Origin: Sphingomonas rosea
Lineage (GTDB): Bacteria; Pseudomonadota; Alphaproteobacteria; Sphingomonadales; Sphingomonadaceae
Assembly (NCBI RefSeq): GCF_039538065.1
Contig: NZ_BAABBR010000001.1
Location: forward strand, 2,270,501 to 2,334,500
Reading direction: 5' to 3'
Length of the DNA: 64,000 nucleotides
A model generated the notes under the pieces. The model had not been told where the DNA came from, ran no database searches, and saw nothing but the letters and a program-made list of their open reading frames with translations. The position numbers and the translations under genes were made by a program. Positions 58,657 through 64,000 of this stretch are shown here, one piece after another (the stretch's first letter is position 1; each line of letters opens with the position of its first letter).

Positions 58657-59346
58657 TCAGGGCTCGCCCTGCGGCCGTGGCAGCAGCAGCGCGAGGAGCT
58701 TGGCCCGGCATTCGCCGTCGATGATCCCGTCGATCCGCTCGGGCCGGAAGCGGCGCTGGAAGGCGATCACGGCCTTCCAGCTGTCGGCGACATCATAGCC
58801 GAAGCGCTCGAGCGCGAGCAGGAAGGCGGCGTCGCTCCAGTAAGGGTCGATGAGGTTGCGGGTCGGGCTCGGCAGCGCGAGCCGGCGCTTGGCGAGCGCC
58901 TCCCACGGGAAGAGCTCGCCGGGATCTTCCTTGCGGGTCGGCGCGATGTCCGAATGACCCACGACGTTGCCGCGGCCGATGCCGTGCCGGTCCTTGATCC
59001 GCGCGACCAGCGGGATCAGCGCGGCGACCTGCTCGTCCGGAAAGGGGCGATAGCCGAATTCGTGGCCCGGATTGACGATCTCGATGCCGATGCTCGCGCT
59101 GTTGATGTCGCGCACGCCGCGCCAGTAGCTCTTGCCCGCGTGCCAGGCGCGGCGCTCCTCGTCGACGAGGTGGTAGATAGTGCCGTCCTCGTCGATGCAG
59201 TAGTGCGCGGACACCTTGGCGTCGGGCGAGCAGAGCCGGTCGAGCGCCCCCTCGCAGGTGGGCATGCCGGTGTAATGGAGAACGATCATGCTGACGGGCG
59301 CGGCGCGTTCGTCATGGTTTGGCGAGGGTCGGCTGATGAAGTCCAC
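58657..59346 (-). CDS. N-acetylmuramoyl-L-alanine amidase with C-terminal peptidoglycan-binding domain
   Basis: The 229-aa enzyme cleaves MurNAc-L-Ala bonds, as AmpD/AmiD do. The Amidase_2 domain has the zinc ligands in IVLHYTG, SAHYCIDEDG and VVGHSDIAPTRKEDPG. The C-terminal helical part (SWKAVIAFQRRFRPERIDGIIDG) is a PG-binding domain. No signal peptide is visible, so a cytoplasmic, recycling role or other export is possible. It lies downstream of ettA on the same strand but with a 77-base gap. Confidence 0.92.
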   Translation of the reverse strand: MDFISRPSPNHDERAAPVSMIVLHYTGMPTCEGALDRLCSPDAKVSAHYCIDEDGTIYHLVDEERRAWHAGKSYWRGVRDINSASIGIEIVNPGHEFGYRPFPDEQVAALIPLVARIKDRHGIGRGNVVGHSDIAPTRKEDPGELFPWEALAKRRLALPSPTRNLIDPYWSDAAFLLALERFGYDVADSWKAVIAFQRRFRPERIDGIIDGECRAKLLALLLPRPQGEP

Positions 59347-59401
59347 GAGCGCTTAGGGACAATGCAAAGCGATCAAGGTCAAGCCTGACGCCGGTTCCGG
59401 A

Positions 59402-60238
59402 TCAGGCCGCCTTCGCGGTCACGTCCTTCAACCGATACAGTCCCCGCATCTCGCGGTCGGTCTCGAGGAGCGGCGACTGGCCGATCACCGTCTCCCCTGC
59501 CCCGAGCATGAGCCAGCCGTCGGGCGCGAGCGAGGCCGAAAGGCGGTCGAATGCCTTTCGCCGGGTCGAATCATTGAGATAGAGAAGGACGTTGCGACAC
59601 AGGATGAGGTCGAAGCGGCCCGGGTGCGGCGCACCCTCGAGGATGTTGTGGACCTGGAAGCGGATCGACTTGCGCAAGGATTCCGCCGCGCGCCAGCCGA
59701 CCGGGGTTTCGTCGAACCAGCGGATCATCTGCTGGATACCGAGTCCGCGCTGGACCTCGAACTGCGAATAGGTGCCGGCGCGGGCGCGCTCAACGATGCT
59801 CTCGCTGACGTCGGTGCCGACGATGTCGATCGTCCAGCCGTTCCAGCGCGCCGCATCCTCGGCGAACAGCATGGCGAGGCTATAGACTTCCTGGCCTGCC
59901 GAGCAGCCCGCCGACCAGATGCGCAATGTCCGGCTCGCCTCGCGCCGCCGGGCGAGCTCGGGCAGCGCGGCGCTCTCGAGGAGGTCGAACGGCACGCGGT
60001 CGCGGAAGAAATAGGTTTCGTTGTTCAACAGGGCCTCCACCACGCGGGTCGACAGGCTGGGCTCGCGGCCCATGACGAGAATGGTGATGAGCTCGTCGAT
60101 GCTGGCGATGCCGCGTTCGCGCAGGAGCGACGACAGGGCCGTCTCGAGCCGCCAGCGGCGGCTCATGGTCAGCTGCTGGCCGGTCCGCGCCTCGAGCAGG
60201 CCGGCGAGAATACGTGAACTCGAGTCACTTATCTGCAT
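59402..60238 (-). CDS. cheR: chemotaxis protein methyltransferase CheR
   Basis: CheR methylates receptor glutamates with S-adenosylmethionine. The 278-aa product has the N-terminal helical part (SRILAGLLEARTGQQLTMS) and the SAM-binding core (WSAGCSAGQEVYSLAML, IVGTDVSES, DLILCRNVLLYL). ATG 60238 overlaps the end of cheB by 14 bases, so translation is coupled. It is the last gene of the cheAWYBR order. Confidence 0.96.
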   Translation of the reverse strand: MQISDSSSRILAGLLEARTGQQLTMSRRWRLETALSSLLRERGIASIDELITILVMGREPSLSTRVVEALLNNETYFFRDRVPFDLLESAALPELARRREASRTLRIWSAGCSAGQEVYSLAMLFAEDAARWNGWTIDIVGTDVSESIVERARAGTYSQFEVQRGLGIQQMIRWFDETPVGWRAAESLRKSIRFQVHNILEGAPHPGRFDLILCRNVLLYLNDSTRRKAFDRLSASLAPDGWLMLGAGETVIGQSPLLETDREMRGLYRLKDVTAKAA

Positions 60239-61319
60239 GGTTCTGGCCGATCCGGGACGCAACACGACGGGCAAGTTTCTCCGGCGGCAGGATGGCGGCG
60301 GCAAGGCCGGCCTCGGCGACCGCGCGGGGCATGCCCCAGACCGCGCTCGTCTCCTCGTCCTGGACCAACACCGATCCGCCGGCGGCGACCAGCGCGGCCG
60401 AGCCCTCGACCCCGTCGCGGCCCATGCCGGAGAGGATCACTCCGACACTGCCGGGGCGCTTCAGCGCGGCGATCGAGGCAAACATCGGGTCGACGCTCGG
60501 CAGGCAGCCGCTCGCGGCGCGGCCGCCGGTCAGGCGCACGTAAAGCGAATCGCGGCGCTGCTCGACCGTCAGATGGGCGTCGCCGGGCGCAATCACGATC
60601 TCGTCGTCGACGAGGCGCATGCCCTCGACCGCGATCCGCGTCACGCGCTTGGCGGCGGTCCCGAGCTGGCGGGCGAAGACGTCCATGAAGGGCGGCGGCA
60701 GATGCTGGGTGACGACGATCGGCGCGTCGATCCGGCGCGGCAGGTCGGCGAAGAAGCGGCCGAGCGCATGGATTCCGCCGGTCGAAGCGCCGACCGCGAG
60801 GATCGACAGCGGTTCGCTTCCCATGGCGCGCATCGGCGCGGGTCGCATCGCGCCGACCGGCTCTTCCTCGACCGGAGTGACGCCAAGCGCGCGGATCTTG
60901 GCCATGAGATGATCGGCGAAACGGCCCTGGATGCGGCCGGTGCCGGGCTTGAGCAGGGTGTCGGCAGCGCCCTCGGCGAGCGCGCGGACGGTCTCGGCCG
61001 CTCCTTCCTCGGCAAGGCTGGAAACGATCAGGACCCGCGCGCCGCGCGCGACGCGCAGGATGTCGGGCAGCTTGTTGAGGCCCCCGGCGCCCGGCATTTC
61101 GAGGTCGAGGAGGATGACGTCGACGCGGACGTGGGCGAGCGCCTCGACCGCATCCTCGGCGGTACCGGCGACCGCGGCGATCTCGATCCCGCCGCCGAGC
61201 TCGACCATCCGGGTCAGCACCGCACGCGCGACCATCGAATCGTCGACGATCATCAGCCGGATCGGCCGGTCCTGCGGTCGATGGGGCGCCGCGGACTGTC
61301 TGGCGAGCGCCGAAGCCAC
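60225..61319 (-). CDS. cheB: chemotaxis protein-glutamate methylesterase CheB
   Basis: CheB removes methyl groups from receptors and is activated by CheA. The 364-aa product has a receiver domain with phospho-acceptor D72 (ILLDLEMPGAG). The methylesterase domain has GASTGG as nucleophile site, VTQHLPPPF for the His and GMGRDGVEG for the Asp. ATG 61319 is ten bases after the cheY stop. Confidence 0.96.
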   Translation of the reverse strand: MASALARQSAAPHRPQDRPIRLMIVDDSMVARAVLTRMVELGGGIEIAAVAGTAEDAVEALAHVRVDVILLDLEMPGAGGLNKLPDILRVARGARVLIVSSLAEEGAAETVRALAEGAADTLLKPGTGRIQGRFADHLMAKIRALGVTPVEEEPVGAMRPAPMRAMGSEPLSILAVGASTGGIHALGRFFADLPRRIDAPIVVTQHLPPPFMDVFARQLGTAAKRVTRIAVEGMRLVDDEIVIAPGDAHLTVEQRRDSLYVRLTGGRAASGCLPSVDPMFASIAALKRPGSVGVILSGMGRDGVEGSAALVAAGGSVLVQDEETSAVWGMPRAVAEAGLAAAILPPEKLARRVASRIGQNHADK

Positions 61320-61329
61320 GATCCGTGCC

Positions 61330-61695
61330 TCAGGCGACGCCGACGAGCTGGAGCTTGATGTGGAGTGTTTCGCGGTCGAACGGCTTCATCACATATTCGT
61401 CCGCGCCCGCTTCGAGGGCGGCGCGGATATGGGCCATGTCGTTCTCGGTGGTGCAGAAGACGACCTTGGGCTGGTCGCTGTGGCCGCGTTGGCGAAGGAG
61501 CTTCAGGAACTCCATCCCGCTCATCACCGGCATGTTCCAGTCGAGCAGCACGACGTCGGGCATCGCCGCTTCGCAGCGCTCGAGGGCCTCGCGGCCGTCA
61601 CCGGCCTCCTCGACGCTGAATTCGAGCGTCTCGAGGATGTGACGCGCGACCTTCCGGATGACCTTGGAGTCGTCGACGATAAGGCAGGTCTTCAT
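61330..61695 (-). CDS. cheY: CheY-like response regulator
   Basis: A 121-aa single receiver domain controlling the flagellar switch or serving as phosphate sink. Acidic pair D8/D9, phospho-acceptor D52 (VVLLDWNMPVMSG) and the Thr/Lys pair in FCTTEND and VMKPFD are all present. ATG 61695 gives the family start. It lies between cheW and cheB with a spacer of 84 bases to cheW. Confidence 0.95.
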   Translation of the reverse strand: MKTCLIVDDSKVIRKVARHILETLEFSVEEAGDGREALERCEAAMPDVVLLDWNMPVMSGMEFLKLLRQRGHSDQPKVVFCTTENDMAHIRAALEAGADEYVMKPFDRETLHIKLQLVGVA

Positions 61696-61779
61696 AAGGG
61701 AGCACCGATCCATATTGATGGCCGTGGAATTTCGCAGTCTTGGCGCGGTCTTATGCCGCAGAGGGTTAAGAAAGCGCTG

Positions 61780-62223
61780 TCACGCCGCCTGGCGGGCAAG
61801 TTCTGGGCCGCCGATCAGTGCCGCGACGTCGACCAGGAGCAGCGCGCCTTCCTCGGTCTCAACCATGCCCGAGGACACGCGCTCCCAGCCCTCGCCCATG
61901 GCGGCGCGGACCGGGGTGGGATCGCCAGCAGCCTCGACCACGTCCTCGACCCCATCGACGATCAGCGCATAATGGTGGCCGTCGAGTTCGACGACCGCCG
62001 CCTCGAGGATGCCATCGCCGAACTCGGGCACCGGAAGGCCGAGCGAGCGGCGACAGCAGATGACGGTGAGCACGCGGCTGCGGAGCGCCGACAGGCCCGC
62101 GACATGCTCGGCCGCGCGCGGGACCGGGATCAAGGTGTCGAGCTCGACTACGCTTTCGACCTGCGCCGCGCGCATGGCGACGCGCTGGCCGGCGATCTCG
62201 ACCACGAGCAGCAGTTCGTTCAC
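61780..62223 (-). CDS. cheW: CheW-like adaptor
   Basis: CheW couples receptors to CheA. The 147-aa product has the CheW beta-barrel (LLVVEIAGQRVAMRAAQVESV, GLSALRSRVLTVICCRR, HHYALIVDGVEDVVE). The start is GTG 62223, overlapping the cheA stop as GTGA. The C-terminus is normal for the family. It follows cheA directly. Confidence 0.93.
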   Translation of the reverse strand: MNELLLVVEIAGQRVAMRAAQVESVVELDTLIPVPRAAEHVAGLSALRSRVLTVICCRRSLGLPVPEFGDGILEAAVVELDGHHYALIVDGVEDVVEAAGDPTPVRAAMGEGWERVSSGMVETEEGALLLVDVAALIGGPELARQAA

Positions 62224-64000
62224 TTGGCGCCTCCCTTGGCGGCGGCATCGCGCAGCGCGAGCAGGAGGCCAGCGCGGTCGTAGCGATAGATGTGGTTCTC
62301 GTTCGCCGGTGCATTGGCCTCGGCGCTGAGGAAAAGGGTGCGGCCGGCGGCGGTGGCGGGCTCGGACCCGGCCCAGGCAATGGCGAGGTCGGCGGTGACC
62401 GCGGCATCGCTCGGCAGCACGCGATAGCCCGCCGCCTCGACGATCGGTCGGAGCATGTTGCGGACCCACGCGTCGGTAAGGTCGAGCTTGCAGAGCGGCG
62501 GGGTGTCGGCGGCGAGGCCGTGGGCCTGCGTCGCGAACAGCCAGTGGGCGTCGACCAGCTCGGCCGGTTCGCCCGCGACGAGGGTGACGCCCTCGACCGC
62601 GCCGGGCACGTCGGCCGGAATGATGCTCTCGGCGATGGCGTCGAGGTCGATGACGTCGCGGAAGGCGAGCCCGAGCTGGCTCGCGCCGTCGGACAGGCGG
62701 AACAGGCGAACCTTGCCCTCGCCCACCGGCGGCACGTCCATCCCCGAAAGCGGCAGGATGTCGTCGCCGAGCTGGACCCGCATCCGGCCCGCGGCGAAGC
62801 TGACGGCGGACGGCGGCACTTCCTCGATCCGGTCGACCACCCCGAGGCGGATCGCACGGCGCGTTCCGGCCAGGTCGCGGAACAGGAGCACGGGGGTCTG
62901 GGCCTCGGCTGCGTCGGGCACGGTCTCTTCGAGGAGGCGGACGCTCCGCTCCTGCGCCTCGAAGCGGACCCCCCCGACCCGCGCCAGGCCGGCGGGGTCG
63001 AACAGCAGGATCGGCGACCCGTCGTCGGCGAGCGTGGTGCCGGCGTAAAGGCCGGTCGCCATCACCGCGGGCGCGGCGGGCTTCACCACCAGTTCCTCGT
63101 GGTCGTGGACCTTGTCGACCGCCAGTGCATAGACGTCGCCGCCCGCAGGCTTGAGGACGATGAGGGTACGGTCGGCGGCCGCGACGTCGCTGCCGAGGCC
63201 GAGCACCTCGGCGAGCACGATCTCGGGCACGCGGCGGCCACGGATGGTGACGATGCCGGCTCCCCCGACATGCGACAGCTGGACGCTCTCGCCGCTCGCC
63301 CGGACGATCTCCTCGATCGCGACACGGGGGATGGCGAAATGCTGGTGGCCGATCGAGACGGTCAGCGCAGGGATGATGGTGAGGGTCAGCGGCACGCGCA
63401 GGGTCATGCGGGTCCCCTGCCCGACCTTGCTTTCGACCTCGACCAGCCCGCCGATCCGTTCGACGTTGGAGCGGACGACGTCCATGCCCACGCCGCGTCC
63501 CGAAATGCTGGTCACCGCGGCGGCGGTCGAGAAGCCGGCCTCGAAGATGAGGTTCAGTTGCTCGCGCGGGCTCATCCGTGCGGCGTCACCGCTTTCGATG
63601 ATGCCGATGTCGAGCGCCTTGGTGACGAGCTTCTTGCCGTCGATCCCGCGGCCGTCGTCGACGATGTCGATCAGGATCTGGTTGCCCGACTGGCGTGCCG
63701 AGACGCACAGCAGGCCGATCTCGCGCTTGCCGGCCTTGAGGCGCTCGGCCGGGGGCTCGATCCCGTGGTCGACCGCATTGCGGACGATGTGGGTCAGGGG
63801 ATCGCGGATCATCTCGATCATCTCGCGGTCAAGCTCGACGTCGCCCCCGTCGATGTCGACCATCACCTGCTTGCCGAGTTCGGCGGAAATGTCGCGGACC
63901 ATGCGCGGCAGGCCGACGAACAGGCTCTCGATCCGCTGCATGCGGGTGCGGGTGATGGCGTCGCGCATTTCGGCGATGATCCCGCTCATCCGCTCGAAGG
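62220..64000 (-). CDS. cheA: chemotaxis histidine kinase CheA, C-terminal part (5' end outside window)
   Basis: CheA phosphorylates CheY and CheB. The visible part starts in the dimerisation/HATPase region. It has IVRNAVDHGIEPP (N-box), IVDDGRGID (G1), AGFSTA and SGRGVGMDVVRSNVERIGG (G2). One CheW-like domain follows (PRVAIEEIVRASG, VLKPAGGDVYALAVD). A second, weaker CheW-like stretch comes next (VRFEAQERSVRLLEE, RIQ-type beta region). The last 100 residues (LDLTDAWVRNMLRPIVEAAGYRVL, read in part) look like a degenerate receiver domain lacking the acidic pair. The HPt domain is outside the window. Confidence 0.94.
   Translation of the reverse strand, partial: FERMSGIIAEMRDAITRTRMQRIESLFVGLPRMVRDISAELGKQVMVDIDGGDVELDREMIEMIRDPLTHIVRNAVDHGIEPPAERLKAGKREIGLLCVSARQSGNQILIDIVDDGRGIDGKKLVTKALDIGIIESGDAARMSPREQLNLIFEAGFSTAAAVTSISGRGVGMDVVRSNVERIGGLVEVESKVGQGTRMTLRVPLTLTIIPALTVSIGHQHFAIPRVAIEEIVRASGESVQLSHVGGAGIVTIRGRRVPEIVLAEVLGLGSDVAAADRTLIVLKPAGGDVYALAVDKVHDHEELVVKPAAPAVMATGLYAGTTLADDGSPILLFDPAGLARVGGVRFEAQERSVRLLEETVPDAAEAQTPVLLFRDLAGTRRAIRLGVVDRIEEVPPSAVSFAAGRMRVQLGDDILPLSGMDVPPVGEGKVRLFRLSDGASQLGLAFRDVIDLDAIAESIIPADVPGAVEGVTLVAGEPAELVDAHWLFATQAHGLAADTPPLCKLDLTDAWVRNMLRPIVEAAGYRVLPSDAAVTADLAIAWAGSEPATAAGRTLFLSAEANAPANENHIYRYDRAGLLLALRDAAAKGGAK

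Overview
The window looks like chromosomal DNA of a high-GC alphaproteobacterium, most likely a sphingomonad. I infer this from the ntrY-ntrX-hfq-hflX order, a tandem-domain Hfq, a soluble chemoreceptor, CtrA-type TTAA-N7-TTA(A/G/T) motifs, an Aur1/PAP2-like membrane protein and many small proteins of sphingomonad character. Nearly all of the sequence is ordinary, tightly packed core genome. I see no prophage, integrase, transposase, CRISPR array or secondary-metabolite cluster. Translational coupling is common: at least five gene pairs overlap as GTGA, and gyrA, clpP and tmk appear to start at TTG.

Layout. 1-3954 (+): end of ntrY, ntrX, double hfq, hflX. 3955-6903: a looser stretch of small unrecognised genes, a luciferase-like oxidoreductase and a hypothetical protein; it separates hflX from mazG, which are often adjacent in alphaproteobacteria. 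6900-16157 (-): mazG, two tandem retropepsin-like membrane proteases, MBL-fold hydrolase, tatD, metG, holB, tmk, a D-Ala-D-Ala carboxypeptidase and a MltB-type transglycosylase. 16265-19411: tRNA-Ser(UGA), a serralysin-type RTX metalloprotease, glutaryl-CoA dehydrogenase. 19473-25329 (-): clpP, proA, proB, a glycosyltransferase, trigger factor with a long His/Lys/Ala-rich tail, tRNA-Leu(UAG). 25422-28934: PAP2 phosphatase, a lipoprotein, an M48 peptidase and a second lipoprotein. 29143-34695: small secreted and hypothetical genes, a MoxR ATPase, a soluble MCP with an upstream CtrA-like box, a TPR protein, yaaA. 34790-42655: gyrA, host-attachment-family protein, DUF488, GAF-GGDEF, apaG, recO, uvrC. 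42850-44964: cold-shock gene, a 67-aa protein, a Gre-like factor, an Aur1/PAP2-like protein. 44970-50079: Asp/Glu racemase family protein, pntB and pntAB without pntAA, CHASE2-EAL. 50080-50852: a strong hairpin, an isolated 35-codon peptide gene with its own promoter and terminator, and a DUF2945 protein. 50936-59346: CPA2 antiporter, secreted protein, alaS, BLUF photosensor, MAPEG protein, ettA, amidase. 59402-64000 (-): cheR, cheB, cheY, cheW and partial cheA.

How the genes fit together. The window holds signalling (NtrYX, a diguanylate cyclase, a phosphodiesterase, BLUF, chemotaxis), RNA and protein quality control (Hfq, HflX, ClpP, trigger factor, EttA), wall turnover (transglycosylase, carboxypeptidase, amidase) and DNA replication and repair (GyrA, HolB, Tmk, UvrC, RecO). 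The items most worth follow-up are the 35-codon peptide gene beside the long hairpin (50099-50422), the tandem Hfq, the tail on trigger factor, the transhydrogenase operon lacking pntAA, the short-gene stretch between hflX and mazG, and the extra C-terminal region of CheA.
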